NCBI RefSeq assembly: GCF_003602005.1
Contig: NZ_QZWD01000001.1
Coordinates: forward strand, 425,869-489,868
Length of the DNA: 64,000 bases
Direction of reading: 5' to 3'
DNA from: Salinisphaera sp. Q1T1-3
GTDB lineage: Bacteria; Pseudomonadota; Gammaproteobacteria; Nevskiales; Salinisphaeraceae
Every line of letters starts with the position of its first letter. Positions within the stretch are counted from its first letter, which is position 1. Shown piece after piece: positions 10,251-19,784 of the stretch. Under the pieces are notes generated by a model, which was not told the DNA's origin, made no database searches, and saw only the letters and a list, made by a program, of their open reading frames with translations. The translations under genes were made by a program, and so were the position numbers.

Positions 10251-10996
10251 CGATTGGCTCTCGTGGTGTTGTTGTCGACCAGCGTGCCGACGTCATCAGC
10301 GCCCATCACGACCTGCATCAGGTCGCCCGGGCTGTTGATGTCGAACACACGCAGCGGCATGCCGTTGTCGCGGCACAGCACGATGGCCGTGGTATCCATG
10401 ACTGCCAGCCGCTGGTCGATGACTTCATCGTAGGTGAGATGCGTGTAGCGCTTCGCGCTGGCGTCGCTCATCGGATCGGCGCTGTAGATGCCGTCCACCT
10501 TGGTGGCCTTGAGCATGAGATCGGCGTTGATCTCGATGGCCCGCAGGCTCGCCGCCGAATCGGTCGTGAAAAAGGGATTGCCCGTGCCGGCGGCAAAGAC
10601 CACCACACGCCCCTTTTCCAGATGCCGGATGGCGCGACGCCGGATATAGTCCTCGCAGACCTGGTTGATGCGTACCGCCGACATGACACGGGCGTTCATC
10701 CCGGCATGCTCGATCGCATCCTGCAGGGCCAGCGCATTGATCACGGTGGACAGCATGCCCATCTGATCGCCGGTGACGCGATCCATGCCACGTCCGGCCA
10801 GTCCCACGCCGCGAAAGATGTTGCCACCCCCCACGACCAGGGCGACCTGTACGCGGGCCTCGACCAGCTCGCGGATCTCGCCGGCCAGGCGTTCGACGAC
10901 ATCAGCCGAGATCCCGAACTGCTCCCGTCCCATGAGAGCCTCGCCGCTCAGCTTGAGAAGAACACGGCGATAGCTCGGAATCGGTTTATCGGTCAT
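10247..10996 (-). CDS. pyrH: UMP kinase
   Basis: PyrH phosphorylates UMP to UDP and is a hexameric amino-acid-kinase-fold enzyme, unlike eukaryotic UMP kinases. The 249 residues begin [14 protein letters not shown], with the nucleotide-binding glycines in [13 protein letters not shown] and the conserved [13 protein letters not shown] and [12 protein letters not shown]. It follows tsf but is separated from it by a terminator, so it probably has its own promoter (a CATAAT -10-like box is visible upstream). Confidence 0.96.
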   Translation of the reverse strand: MTDKPIPSYRRVLLKLSGEALMGREQFGISADVVERLAGEIRELVEARVQVALVVGGGNIFRGVGLAGRGMDRVTGDQMGMLSTVINALALQDAIEHAGMNARVMSAVRINQVCEDYIRRRAIRHLEKGRVVVFAAGTGNPFFTTDSAASLRAIEINADLMLKATKVDGIYSADPMSDASAKRYTHLTYDEVIDQRLAVMDTTAIVLCRDNGMPLRVFDINSPGDLMQVVMGADDVGTLVDNNTTRANR

Positions 10997-11031
10997 GGGC
11001 GGCGCATCCCGTCGGTGTCACAAACGCGCGA

Positions 11032-11037
11032 ATTATG
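11032..11037 (-). promoter_or_regulatory. Possible -10 box for pyrH
   Basis: On the minus strand CATAAT (5 of 6 consensus) lies between the tsf terminator and the pyrH start, 36 bp upstream of the ATG. No convincing -35 hexamer is seen at the right distance, so the call is weak. A promoter is expected here because of the terminator just upstream. Confidence 0.35.
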
Positions 11038-11072
11038 TCACACGCACCCGCCGATGCCGGAAGCCCGGCGGG

Positions 11073-11104
11073 CAAAAAAAAGCCGGCTGCCGAAGCAGCC
11101 GGCG
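11073..11104 (-). terminator. Rho-independent terminator after tsf
   Basis: On the minus strand a perfect 9-bp stem (GCCGGCTGC / GCAGCCGGC) with a TTCG tetraloop is followed by a run of eight T residues. It lies 12 bp after the tsf stop. Confidence 0.92.
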
Positions 11105-11115
11105 TTTTCGAGGCA

Positions 11116-11997
11116 TCAGGCCGAGGTGCCGGCCTGTTTCTTGACCTCTTCGGCGAAGTCCTCGGTCTTTTTCTCGATACCCTCGCCGACTTCCAGCCGC
11201 GCGTAGTCGAGAACCCTGGCGCCTTTTTCCGAGACGAGCTTCGCGACGGTCTGGTCCGGATCCTTGACGAACGGCTGACCCATCAGCGTGATCTCGCCGA
11301 GATACTTGTTCAGGCGGCCTTCGACCATCTTCTCGATGATGTGATCGGGCTTGCCGGAATCACGCGCCTGCGACATGAGATGTTCTTTCTCGGCGTTGCG
11401 GCGCTCTTCCGGCACGTCCTCGGCGGACAGATGCGCGGGCGCAGATGCAGCCACGTGCATCGCCAGATCCCGTGCCAGCGCCTCGTCGCCGCCTTCAATG
11501 GCGACAGCACTGGCGATGCGGGCACCGTGCGAGTATACGTCGAGTGTGCCGCCAACCGCTTCGATGCGCGAGAAACGACGTACCGTGATGTTCTCGCCGA
11601 GCGTCGAGATCAGCTCGCGACGACGGTCTTCAACCGTCTGACCGGCCATCGGCAGGTCGTTGATTTCGTCAGCGGAAGCCGGCTTCTTCTCGAGCACGAG
11701 CTCGGCCAGCGCATTGGCGAAGTCGACGAAGTCGTCGTTCTTGCCGACGAAATCGGTTTCGCAGTTGACCTCGACCAGCACCGCGGCGTCCTTGGCCGTG
11801 GACGTCGCCGTGGCGATACGGCCCTCGGCGGCCACCCGACCGGCCTTCTTGTCGGCCTTGGCCAACCCTTCACGACGCATGGCCTCGGCAGCGGCTTCGA
11901 TATCGCCTTCGGCGGCCTGCAAGGCCTTCTTGCATTCCATCATGCCCGCGCCGGTGCGTTCGCGGAGCTCTTTCACCAGAGCTGCACTGATTGCCAT
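11116..11997 (-). CDS. tsf: Translation elongation factor Ts
   Basis: EF-Ts is the GDP-GTP exchange factor for EF-Tu. The 293 residues contain the N-terminal UBA-like domain signature LRERTGAGMMECKKALQAA and the core motif VNCETDFVGKNDDFVDFANA. It follows rpsB by 60 bp, the universal order, and ends at a strong terminator. Length matches the family (283 in E. coli). Confidence 0.97.
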   Translation of the reverse strand: MAISAALVKELRERTGAGMMECKKALQAAEGDIEAAAEAMRREGLAKADKKAGRVAAEGRIATATSTAKDAAVLVEVNCETDFVGKNDDFVDFANALAELVLEKKPASADEINDLPMAGQTVEDRRRELISTLGENITVRRFSRIEAVGGTLDVYSHGARIASAVAIEGGDEALARDLAMHVAASAPAHLSAEDVPEERRNAEKEHLMSQARDSGKPDHIIEKMVEGRLNKYLGEITLMGQPFVKDPDQTVAKLVSEKGARVLDYARLEVGEGIEKKTEDFAEEVKKQAGTSA

Positions 11998-12024
11998 TTT
12001 TTGACTCCAGAAAAGTGGACGGAT

Positions 12025-12045
12025 GCGGCCGCGCGCAGCGGCCGC
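12025..12045 (-). terminator. GC-rich hairpin between rpsB and tsf
   Basis: A perfect inverted repeat GCGGCCGC, 5-nt loop, GCGGCCGC lies in the rpsB-tsf gap. There is no T tract directly after it, so it is more likely an attenuator or mRNA-stability hairpin than a full terminator. Partial termination between these two genes would adjust S2 and EF-Ts levels, but that is inference. Confidence 0.4.
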
Positions 12046-12057
12046 GCTCCCAATTGC

Positions 12058-12972
12058 TTATCGGTCGGACTGCTGCGGGTCGGCCTTGGTCGGCTCTTCA
12101 GCCGGCACCGAGGCGACATCGCCCAGCGAAGCCGTGGCGGTCGGCTCGGCCTCGCCCTGCGACTCCTGAATCACCGAATTCTGGGTAGCCTTGGACTCGG
12201 CCTGGGCTTCGGCCGGCTTGCCCGGCTCATGGGTCTCGCCCTCGGCCTGCACATCAGTGATGTCCTCACCCACGCCCGAGAACTGGCCCTTGCTGCCACG
12301 ACCGGCCAGCACGGCGTCGGCCGCCATCTGGCTGTAGATGCGGATCGCGCGAATCGCATCGTCGTTGCCGGGAATGACGACGTCGATGCCCTGCGGCGAG
12401 CAGTTGGTGTCGACCACGGCCACGACCGGGATACCGAGCTTGCGTGCTTCGTCGATGGCGATCTTCTCGAAGCCGACATCGATCACGAACAGCGCGTCCG
12501 GCAGGCTCGTCATTTCCTTGATGCCGCCGATCGAACGCTCGAGCTTGTCGCGCTCGCGATACAGATCGAGCGCCTCGCGCTTGTTGAGCTTGCGGATCGA
12601 GCCGTCTTCGATCATCTGCTCGAGATCGTGCAGGCGCTGGATCGAGTTCTTGACCGTCTTGAAGTTGGTCAACATGCCACCGAGCCAGCGGTAGTTGACG
12701 AACGGCATGCCGGCACGCTGGGCCTGCTTGCCGATCGCCTCGCGCGCGGCCCGCTTGGTGCCGACGAACATGATGTTGCCGCCGTTGGCCGCGAGCCGGC
12801 TGATGTAATTATAGGCATCCTTGATCAGCGGCAGCGTCTGTTCAAGGTTGATGATGTGGATCTTGTTGCGATGGCCGAAAATGTACGGACCCATCTTCGG
12901 GTTCCAGTAACGCGTACGATGGCCGAAATGCACGCCGGCCTCGAGCAGCTGGCGCATGCTGATATCGCTCAT
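12058..12972 (-). CDS. rpsB: 30S ribosomal protein S2, with long acidic C-terminal tail
   Basis: S2 binds the head-body hinge of the small subunit near S1. The core (residues 1-230) is typical: [33 protein letters not shown] and [15 protein letters not shown]. The protein has 304 residues against 241 in E. coli. The extra 60 or so C-terminal residues are low-complexity, rich in Glu, Ala, Pro and Gln. The start at 12972 is the standard [13 protein letters not shown]; the open frame upstream is leader. Leader regulation by S2 itself is known in E. coli. Confidence 0.96.
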   Translation of the reverse strand: MSDISMRQLLEAGVHFGHRTRYWNPKMGPYIFGHRNKIHIINLEQTLPLIKDAYNYISRLAANGGNIMFVGTKRAAREAIGKQAQRAGMPFVNYRWLGGMLTNFKTVKNSIQRLHDLEQMIEDGSIRKLNKREALDLYRERDKLERSIGGIKEMTSLPDALFVIDVGFEKIAIDEARKLGIPVVAVVDTNCSPQGIDVVIPGNDDAIRAIRIYSQMAADAVLAGRGSKGQFSGVGEDITDVQAEGETHEPGKPAEAQAESKATQNSVIQESQGEAEPTATASLGDVASVPAEEPTKADPQQSDR

Positions 12973-13436
12973 AGATTGTCTCCGGGTTGAGCCTCCGCAC
13001 ATCCCATGAAGCAACCCGTCGAAACGGGCACCCAGCTTCATGTGTCGAAGTGCGTGTGTAATTGAAATATATGACGGCACGATGGCCGCAGCGCGCGGCG
13101 ATTGCCGCGAACGCCGGCGGTTTATACCATAGCCCACCTCGACAGGCCAGAGTCAGTTGCCGCTCGAACGATGCCACTCTCGCCGCGCCGGGCGCCGCCG
13201 TTTCGACATGCGCCCTGCGGCGGACCAATCCGCATGTGCCGCGCCCTGCCGAACGTCGTTGACGCCTCGGCTGGCCGGCATGCTCGCGCAGTCGCGTAGA
13301 ATTCGCGGCAGCGCAGCGTCTTCCGGACACGACCGCCGGCCTGGCTCTGAAACCCGCGACGCGGATGCGATGCCGTGCGCGACACCCCGAACACAAACGC
13401 TGCCGCCTCGATTCGAAAGCCAAGGATATCCGTCAG
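12973..13436. other. Divergent intergenic region between rpsB and map
   Basis: About 460 bp hold no believable gene. The region must contain the rpsB leader (minus strand) and the map promoter (plus strand). Short open frames across it are high-GC shadows without supporting motifs. The map ribosome-binding site AAGGA lies at 13422-13426. Confidence 0.6.
13121..13129 (-). promoter_or_regulatory. Extended -10 promoter candidate for rpsB-tsf
   Basis: On the minus strand TGGTATAAA fits the extended -10 pattern (TG, one base, TATAAA). It lies about 150 bp upstream of the rpsB ATG, which would leave a long leader as known for rpsB in E. coli. No good -35 is evident, which extended -10 promoters tolerate. 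Confidence 0.45.
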
Positions 13437-14204
13437 ATGAGCGCAACGATCAAGACGCCCGAAGAACAGGAAAAGATGCGCGAGGCCGGTCGTCTCGCGG
13501 CCATGGTCCTCGACATGATCGGACCGTATGTGGTCCCGGGCGTGACCACGGACGAACTCAACACGCGCTGCCACGATTACATGGTCGATGAGCTCGGCAC
13601 CACGCCCGCGCCGCTCAACTACAACGGCTTTCCGAAATCCGTGTGCACATCGGTCAACCATGTGGTGTGTCACGGCATTCCCGGCGACAAGCAGCTCAAG
13701 AAAGGCGATTCCGTCAATATCGACGTAACGCTCATCAAGGACGGCTACCACGGTGACACCTCGCGCATGTTCTTTGCCGGCGAACCGTCGGTGAAAGCGG
13801 CGCGGGTCTCCGATATCGCCGAGCGCGCGCTCTATGTCGGCATCGACCAGGTGCGCCCGGGCGCCACACTCGGCGACATCGGCGCGGCGATCCAGACATT
13901 CGTCGAATCACAGCGCGCCTCGGTCGTGCGCGAGTACTGTGGCCACGGCATCGGCCGCGGCTTTCACGAGGAGCCACAGGTGCTGCATTACGGCACGGCC
14001 GGCAGCGGCACGACGCTGGAAGCCGGCATGACCTTCACCATCGAGCCGATGGTCAATGCCGGTAAACGTCATGTGAAACTGCTGCCCGACGGCTGGACGG
14101 TGGTCACCAAGGATCACTCGCTCTCGGCACAGTGGGAACACACGATCCTCGTCACCGAGGACGGCGTCGAAATTCTCACGCCGAGCCAGCTGGCCACCGC
14201 CTGA
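13437..14204 (+). CDS. map: Type I methionine aminopeptidase
   Basis: Removes N-terminal Met from nascent proteins; a dinuclear metalloenzyme of the pita-bread fold. The 255 residues show all five metal ligands in context: VNIDVTLIKDGYHGDTSRMF (two Asp), CGHGIGRGFHEEP (His), FTIEPM (Glu) and WEHTILVTEDGVEILT (Glu). The ATG at 13437 has AAGGA ten bases upstream, while the longer frame upstream has no support. It is divergent from rpsB and just ahead of glnD, the usual order. Confidence 0.96.
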   Translation: MSATIKTPEEQEKMREAGRLAAMVLDMIGPYVVPGVTTDELNTRCHDYMVDELGTTPAPLNYNGFPKSVCTSVNHVVCHGIPGDKQLKKGDSVNIDVTLIKDGYHGDTSRMFFAGEPSVKAARVSDIAERALYVGIDQVRPGATLGDIGAAIQTFVESQRASVVREYCGHGIGRGFHEEPQVLHYGTAGSGTTLEAGMTFTIEPMVNAGKRHVKLLPDGWTVVTKDHSLSAQWEHTILVTEDGVEILTPSQLATA

Positions 14205-14208
14205 GACC

Positions 14209-16890
14209 ATGAACGCGATCACCAGCCGCGCCGACGCGACGACTCCCGGCCTGGATGGCTGGGCCGATTTCCTCGATACGATCGATGCGCTCGATATCCG
14301 TGATCTGCATGCCGTACGCGACACGCTCGGCGAAGGGCAGCGACGCATCGCCGACGCGTTCACGGCCGAGGTCTCGATCGGGCGACTGGTCAAGGCACGC
14401 GGCCAGATCGTCGATCGCGTGCTTCAACACGCCTGGCGCGTGCTCACCGCCACCGAACATGCCTGCCTGGTCGCGGTAGGCGGATACGGTCGCAACGAGC
14501 TGCTGCCGCAGTCGGACATCGATCTGCTCGTACTCTACGAGAGCGGCCAGCTCGAGACGGTACGCCCCTCGATCGAGAGCTTCCTGACTCATCTCTGGGA
14601 TCTGGGCCTCGAGATCGGCCACGCCGTCCGTACGCCGGCCGAGTGCGCCGAAATCGCCGCCGACGACATCACCATCATCACCAACCTGATGGAGTCTCGC
14701 GTACTGGCCGGCGACCCGGCGCTGTTCGCGCGCATGCGCGCGGCCACCTCGGCCGAACACGTCTGGCCCTCGGCGGATTTCTTCAACGCGAAGATCGCCG
14801 AACAGAACACACGCCATGCACGCTTCGACGAAACGGCCTACAAGCTCGAACCGAACGTGAAGGAGTCGCCCGGCGGCCTGCGGGATATCCAGACCATCGC
14901 CTGGGTGGCCAAGCGACAGTTCTCGGCCCAGACACTGGACGGGCTTGTCGACTACGGTTTCCTGAGCCAGCGCGAGTACAGCGATCTGCAGCGCGGCCAG
15001 GCGTTTCTCTGGCGCGTACGCTTCGCCCTGCATGTGCTGACCGGGCGCAACGAAAATCGACTGCTGTTCGATCATCAGATCCAGATCGCCCACATGCTGG
15101 GCTACGACGATGCCGAGAACACGCTCGCAGTCGAGCGATTCATGCAGCGTTATTATCGAAATATCAAAGCCTTATCGGCATTAAATGATATTCTACTTCA
15201 ACTCTTTTCGGAGGCCATTCTTCACGTAGACGATGAAGAGGACGAACGGCCGCGCCCGATCAACGAGCGATTCCAGGCACGTCACGGTTTCATCGAGGTC
15301 ACGAGCGACCGGGTATTCGAGCAGACGCCGAGCGCCCTGCTCGAGATCTTCTACCTGATGGAGACTCGCCCCGGCCTGCACGGCATTCGGGCCCGCACGC
15401 TGCGCCTGATGCGTCGGGACCGGCGCCTGATTGACGAAAGTTTCCGCAATTCAATCCATTGCCGGCGCCTCTTCACCGAGATTCTACGTCAGCGCAGCGG
15501 CGTGATCCGCGCCCTGCGTCGCATGAATCGCTACGGCATCCTCGGACGGTATCTGCCCAACTTCGGCCAGATCATCGGGCGGATGCAGTACGACCTGTTC
15601 CATACGTTGACGGTCGACGAGCACACATTGTTCGTGATCCGCAACATGCGCCGGCTGACGCTGTCCCGGTTCGACGACGAACTGCCTTTTGCCAGCGAGC
15701 TGATGCAGTCGCTCAACAAGCCGCAGATTCTCTATATCGCCGGCCTGATGCACGATATCGCCAAGGGACGCGGCGGCGATCACTCGGAACTCGGCGCGGC
15801 CGATGCGCGTGATTTCTGTGAAGCACACGGTCTGTCCTCCGAAGACACCGATCTCGTGTGCTGGCTGGTCCGACGTCATCTGCTGATGTCGATGACCGCG
15901 CAGCGACGCGACATCAACGATGTCGAAGTCGTCAACGATTTCGCCCGCGAGGTCGGCAGTCGCGAGCGCCTGGATCGTCTGTTTCTGCTCACGGTCTGTG
16001 ATATCCGCGCCACTAACCCGGACCTGTGGAACGCGTGGAAGGAAAGCCTGCTCACCGATCTTTATCTGAATACGCGCCGCGCCCTGGAACGCGGCCTGGA
16101 CGACCCGCTCAACCGCGATGAGCTGGTCGCCGAAACCCGGAGTTCCGCGGCCGCCATGCTCACGCGTGCCGGCATCAACACCCCCGCGTTCAAGCAGCTC
16201 TGGACTCGGTTCGAACCGGAATACTTCCTGCGCCACAGTCCCGACGAGATTGCCCGGCAGACCCGGGCGATCATCGATCATGGCGACGATGGCCGCCCGC
16301 TGGTCACGTTGACCGATATCCCCGACCAGGGCACGACACTGTTCGTCTACACACGCGACCGCGATTATCTGTTCGGCGTGACGACCGGGGTACTCGCCCA
16401 GCTCGGCCTGTCGGTACTGGATGCGCGCATCAACACCACAAGCGACGACTACACCCTGGACACCTATGTCATCGCCGACAGCACGGGCGAGCCGATCCAC
16501 GAAGCCTTCCGGCGCGAGGAAGTCGAACAGGCGCTGGTGAGCGCTATTGCCGACCCGACCATCGAGAGCATCGACGTCACCCGCCGGCCGGCACGACGCA
16601 ATCAGTATTTCAACGTGCCGACGCAGATCTATTTCTCGCAGGCGATCGAGCGCGACTGCACGATCATGGAGATCATCACCGCCGATCGGCCTGGACTGCT
16701 GTCGATCATCGGCGATGTCTTCCATCGATGCGGCATTCTCATCGAGACCGCGAAGATCGCCACTATCGGCGAGCGCGCCGAGGATGTGTTCTTCGTCACG
16801 GACCGTCAGCAGATCGCGCTTCGGGATGAAGGCATCCTGCGCGAACTGCGGCGCACCATGACGCTCGAGCTCGATCGCGCGGACAACTGA
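14209..16890 (+). CDS. glnD: [Protein-PII] uridylyltransferase / uridylyl-removing enzyme
   Basis: GlnD senses glutamine and controls nitrogen metabolism by adding or removing UMP on PII proteins. The 893 residues show four parts: a nucleotidyltransferase domain with GGYGRNELLPQSDIDLLVLY (about 87-107), the PII-UTase linker, an HD phosphohydrolase domain with LMHDIAKGRGGDHSELG (about 513-530), and two C-terminal ACT domains (about 700-890, including ITADRPGLLSIIGDVFHRCG) for glutamine sensing. It begins 4 bp after map and has the normal family length. Confidence 0.96.
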   Translation: MNAITSRADATTPGLDGWADFLDTIDALDIRDLHAVRDTLGEGQRRIADAFTAEVSIGRLVKARGQIVDRVLQHAWRVLTATEHACLVAVGGYGRNELLPQSDIDLLVLYESGQLETVRPSIESFLTHLWDLGLEIGHAVRTPAECAEIAADDITIITNLMESRVLAGDPALFARMRAATSAEHVWPSADFFNAKIAEQNTRHARFDETAYKLEPNVKESPGGLRDIQTIAWVAKRQFSAQTLDGLVDYGFLSQREYSDLQRGQAFLWRVRFALHVLTGRNENRLLFDHQIQIAHMLGYDDAENTLAVERFMQRYYRNIKALSALNDILLQLFSEAILHVDDEEDERPRPINERFQARHGFIEVTSDRVFEQTPSALLEIFYLMETRPGLHGIRARTLRLMRRDRRLIDESFRNSIHCRRLFTEILRQRSGVIRALRRMNRYGILGRYLPNFGQIIGRMQYDLFHTLTVDEHTLFVIRNMRRLTLSRFDDELPFASELMQSLNKPQILYIAGLMHDIAKGRGGDHSELGAADARDFCEAHGLSSEDTDLVCWLVRRHLLMSMTAQRRDINDVEVVNDFAREVGSRERLDRLFLLTVCDIRATNPDLWNAWKESLLTDLYLNTRRALERGLDDPLNRDELVAETRSSAAAMLTRAGINTPAFKQLWTRFEPEYFLRHSPDEIARQTRAIIDHGDDGRPLVTLTDIPDQGTTLFVYTRDRDYLFGVTTGVLAQLGLSVLDARINTTSDDYTLDTYVIADSTGEPIHEAFRREEVEQALVSAIADPTIESIDVTRRPARRNQYFNVPTQIYFSQAIERDCTIMEIITADRPGLLSIIGDVFHRCGILIETAKIATIGERAEDVFFVTDRQQIALRDEGILRELRRTMTLELDRADN

Positions 16891-17011
16891 TCCCGCAGCG
16901 GTTTTTCATCGTCGGGGAGAGCCGCGTTAGACTTCCGCCCCGACCTTGCGCCGCGGTCTCATGTCCCGACCGCGGCGCGCTTCATCACGGCATTGCATAC
17001 AGGAATCAACC

Positions 17012-17836
17012 ATGGCCGATATCCAGTCGATCATCGAGGACGCATTCGACAACCGCGAGACGCTGTCCCCGGGAAGTGCCGACCCGAGCATTGTCGAGGC
17101 CGTCGAGGCCGCCCTTGCCCAGCTCGACAGTGGCCAAGCCCGTGTTGCCGAGCCGACGGCCGACGGCTGGCACGTCAATGAGTGGCTGAAGAAAGCCGTG
17201 CTCGTGTCCTTCCGCCTGCGTGACAACACGCCGATGGACGGCGCCTACACGCAGTATTTCGACAAGGTGCCCTCGAAGTTCGCCGACTACGACGATGCTG
17301 CCTTCAAGCGTCAGGGCGCACGCGTGGTGCCGCCGGCGACCGTGCGCCGCGGTGCCCACATCGCGCCGAACGTCGTGCTCATGCCGAGCTACGTGAACAT
17401 CGGCGCCTATGTGGGCCGTGGCTCGATGATCGATACCTGGGCGACCGTCGGGTCCTGTGCCCAGGTGGGCGAAGGCGTGCATCTGTCCGGCGGCGCCGGC
17501 CTCGGCGGCGTTCTCGAGCCGCTCCAGGCCGCCCCCACCATTGTCGAGGACGGCTGCTTCATCGGGGCACGCTCGGAAATTGTCGAAGGCGTGCGCATCG
17601 GCCGCGGCTCGGTCATCTCCATGGGCGTGTTCATCGGCGCCTCGACCCCGATCTACGACCGCGAAGCCGATACCATCATCCACGGCGAAGTGCCGGCCGG
17701 CTCGGTCGTGGTTGCCGGCAGCCTGCCGCGTGACAATGGACGCTATTCGATCAACGCGGCGATCATCGTCAAGAAAGTGGATGAAGGCACGCGGGCCAAG
17801 GTCAGCGTCAACGAGCTGCTGCGCAACGCCGAGTGA
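17012..17836 (+). CDS. dapD: 2,3,4,5-tetrahydropyridine-2,6-dicarboxylate N-succinyltransferase
   Basis: DapD succinylates tetrahydrodipicolinate in the lysine/diaminopimelate pathway, which feeds peptidoglycan. The 274 residues equal the E. coli length. The N-terminal helical domain is followed by a left-handed beta-helix with [19 protein letters not shown] and [17 protein letters not shown], both family signatures. The frame is open further upstream, but ATG 17012 ([13 protein letters not shown]) matches the family start. It is followed closely by the ArsC-like gene and dapE. Confidence 0.96.
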   Translation: MADIQSIIEDAFDNRETLSPGSADPSIVEAVEAALAQLDSGQARVAEPTADGWHVNEWLKKAVLVSFRLRDNTPMDGAYTQYFDKVPSKFADYDDAAFKRQGARVVPPATVRRGAHIAPNVVLMPSYVNIGAYVGRGSMIDTWATVGSCAQVGEGVHLSGGAGLGGVLEPLQAAPTIVEDGCFIGARSEIVEGVRIGRGSVISMGVFIGASTPIYDREADTIIHGEVPAGSVVVAGSLPRDNGRYSINAAIIVKKVDEGTRAKVSVNELLRNAE

Positions 17837-17842
17837 TCCGCC

Positions 17843-18196
17843 ATGACCGTTCGTCTTTACGGAATCCGCAACTGTGATAGCTGCCGCAAGGCGCGTCAGT
17901 GGCTCACACGCACCGGGATCAAGCACGAATTCATCGATCTCCGGGACACCCCGGTCAATCGCGAACAGCTCGTCGCCTGGCGTGAAGCGCTCGGCGACGA
18001 CGCGCTGATCAACAAACGGAGCCAGACCTGGCGCGCCTTCGATGAACAACAGCGTGAGGCGACGCGACAGGACCCGATCCCGGTGCTGATCGCGCATCCC
18101 ACGCTGATCAAGCGCCCGATCCTGGATGCGCCGCCGCACACACTCGCCGGGTTTTCGGCCGAGCGTTACGAAGCGGCGCTCGCCGGCGCGGATTGA
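17843..18196 (+). CDS. ArsC/Spx-family reductase-like protein (YffB type)
   Basis: A 117-residue thioredoxin-fold protein of the ArsC family, which typically sits just ahead of dapE. The N-terminal YGIRNCDSCRKARQWL has a CxxC pair where arsenate reductases carry a single catalytic Cys, and RPILDAPPHTLAGFSAE provides the conserved RP near the C-terminus. YffB-type members are thought to be glutathione-dependent thiol reductases rather than arsenate reductases. Its role beside lysine genes is unknown. The stop overlaps the dapE start region (TGATG). Confidence 0.88.
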   Translation: MTVRLYGIRNCDSCRKARQWLTRTGIKHEFIDLRDTPVNREQLVAWREALGDDALINKRSQTWRAFDEQQREATRQDPIPVLIAHPTLIKRPILDAPPHTLAGFSAERYEAALAGAD

Positions 18197-19338
18197 TGTC
18201 CATGCAGGCACCGCTCGAACTCGCGCGTGAGTTGATTCGTCGCCCGTCGGTGACGCCCGACGATGCCGGCTGCCAGGCCCTGATCGGCGAACGCCTGGCC
18301 CGTGCCGGCTTTCATGTCGAGCATTTGCGCTTCGGCTCGGTCGACAATCTCTGGGCCGTGGCCGGCGATCACGGGCCGATCACCTGCTTCGCCGGGCATA
18401 CCGATGTGGTGCCGCCGGGCCCCATCGAAGACTGGACGCACGATCCGTTCGCCGCCCACGTCGACGAGGCCGGCTGGCTCTACGGGCGCGGCGCCGCGGA
18501 TATGAAATCCAGCGTCGCGGCCATGGTCTGTGCCACTGAACGCTTTCGTGCGGCCCAACCGAACCATGCCGGTCGGCTGGCATTTCTGCTGACCAGCGAT
18601 GAGGAAGGTCCTGCCGTTGACGGGACACGCGCCGTGCTGGACTGGCTGGGCGCGCGGGGGCAACGTATCGATCATTGTCTGATCGGAGAGCCGTCAAGCG
18701 ATCTCGCGCTGGCCGATACGGCCAAGCATGGGCGTCGCGGCAGCCTGAACGCGCGCGTTCGCGTGCGTGGCACGCAGGGCCATGTCGCCTACCCGCACAA
18801 GGCCGACAATGCCCTGCATCGTCTGCTCGGATTAATGGCTGATCTGGTTGCACATCGCTGGGACGACGGCGACGCCTCATTCCCGCCGACCTCGTTTCAG
18901 GTCTCGAATCTGAATGCAGGCACCGGCGCGGAAAACGTGATTCCCGGTGTTGCGGATGCGGCCGTGAACTGGCGGTTTTCCACGCTGCAGAGCGCGGAAT
19001 CGCTGCGGGCCGTCACCGAGGCGTACGGCGAGGCCCATGGCATCCCGCCCGAGGCCATCGACTGGCACCTCTCCGGCGCACCGTTCGTCACCACCGAAGG
19101 CCGGCTGATCCAGGCGACCCGCGCCGGCGTGCAGGCCTGTCTTGGCACGACGCCAGCGTTGTCGACCGGCGGCGGCACCTCGGATGGCCGATTCATTGCC
19201 CCCACCGGGGCTGAAGTCATCGAACTCGGCCCGTGCAATCAGACGATTCATCAGGCCGACGAGCGCATCCCCGCCCGCGACGTCGCGCGCTTGAGTGAAA
19301 TCTACGAGGCGATTCTGGCGCGTCTTCTGATCGACTAG
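18196..19338 (+). CDS. dapE: Succinyl-diaminopimelate desuccinylase
   Basis: DapE removes succinate from N-succinyl-LL-diaminopimelate (M20 metallopeptidase, two zinc ions). The 380 residues carry the ligand motifs FAGHTDVVPPG, GRGAADMKSSVAAM, LTSDEEGPAVDGT and the C-terminal NQTIHQADERI. The start is ATG 18196, overlapping the preceding stop; an ATG two codons later is possible. The TAG stop (19336-19338) coincides with the junction of a repeat element that begins at the G of TAG. Confidence 0.95.
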   Translation: MSMQAPLELARELIRRPSVTPDDAGCQALIGERLARAGFHVEHLRFGSVDNLWAVAGDHGPITCFAGHTDVVPPGPIEDWTHDPFAAHVDEAGWLYGRGAADMKSSVAAMVCATERFRAAQPNHAGRLAFLLTSDEEGPAVDGTRAVLDWLGARGQRIDHCLIGEPSSDLALADTAKHGRRGSLNARVRVRGTQGHVAYPHKADNALHRLLGLMADLVAHRWDDGDASFPPTSFQVSNLNAGTGAENVIPGVADAAVNWRFSTLQSAESLRAVTEAYGEAHGIPPEAIDWHLSGAPFVTTEGRLIQATRAGVQACLGTTPALSTGGGTSDGRFIAPTGAEVIELGPCNQTIHQADERIPARDVARLSEIYEAILARLLID

Positions 19339-19482
19339 GGCCTGTCAACACGTCCTGCGTGCGCCGTGCCGGCGCCCATTTTTTTGCAAGACGAGGCATC
19401 GGGCGCGTACGGCCGTCATTCTGGCGTCGCGAACGATAACGCCGAATTGCGAAAATGGGACCGCCGCCCCGTCGGGTTGCAC
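19338..19482 (+). repeat. Truncated MITE-like repeat, copy 1
   Basis: Begins GGGCCTGTCAACACG right after a TA, and that TA plus the first G form the dapE stop codon. From 19369 to 19481 the sequence (GCAAGACGAGGCATC, ACGGCCGTCATTCTGGCGTC, CCCCGTCGGGTTGC) matches 28487-28598 in inverted orientation at roughly 90 percent by eye. After 19482 the match stops and no second end is seen, so this copy looks truncated. No coding capacity. Confidence 0.75.
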
Positions 19483-19730
19483 CCAAGAACCGGCCATGCG
19501 GCCCAGCCACGTGGCCTGGCAACATGAGCCACCGCTCCGCACCGGAACAGCGAACCGGCAAGCCCGACGTTCGTCGACGGCCCGGATTGAACCGTCGGCG
19601 TCCGGGGCATGTCGATTTGCCTGTCATCCGTTTTCTGGCGCGCTTACATGGCGATGGCCGCGGCCAGTCTTCCGCGTACACCGACAACGCGTCGATCAGC
19701 GTCGATCAAGGACGAGCCGATCGATAATGA
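19483..19730. other. Intergenic sequence between repeat copy 1 and the aldolase terminator
   Basis: About 250 bp with no supported gene, RNA or promoter motif. Short open frames here lack recognisable features. It may be remnant mobile sequence, because it starts exactly where repeat copy 1 loses homology. Confidence 0.5.
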
Positions 19731-19757
19731 AAAGCCGGCGTCATACAGACGCCGGCT
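19731..19757 (-). terminator. Rho-independent terminator after the aldolase gene
   Basis: On the minus strand a 10-bp stem (AGCCGGCGTC / GACGCCGGCT) with a 5-nt loop is followed by TTTTCATTAT. It lies about 27 bp after the fba stop. Confidence 0.85.
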
Positions 19758-19784
19758 CGGACCATGCCTCGGGCGGCAGTCCGC

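Noticed and set aside
11035..12990. 651-residue open frame opposite tsf and rpsB
   Set aside because: It is antisense to two certain genes in high-GC DNA, and its composition (His, Arg, Asp-rich) is typical of a frame shadow.
15484..16725. 413-residue open frame opposite glnD
   Set aside because: Antisense to conserved glnD domains, no ribosome site and no motif.
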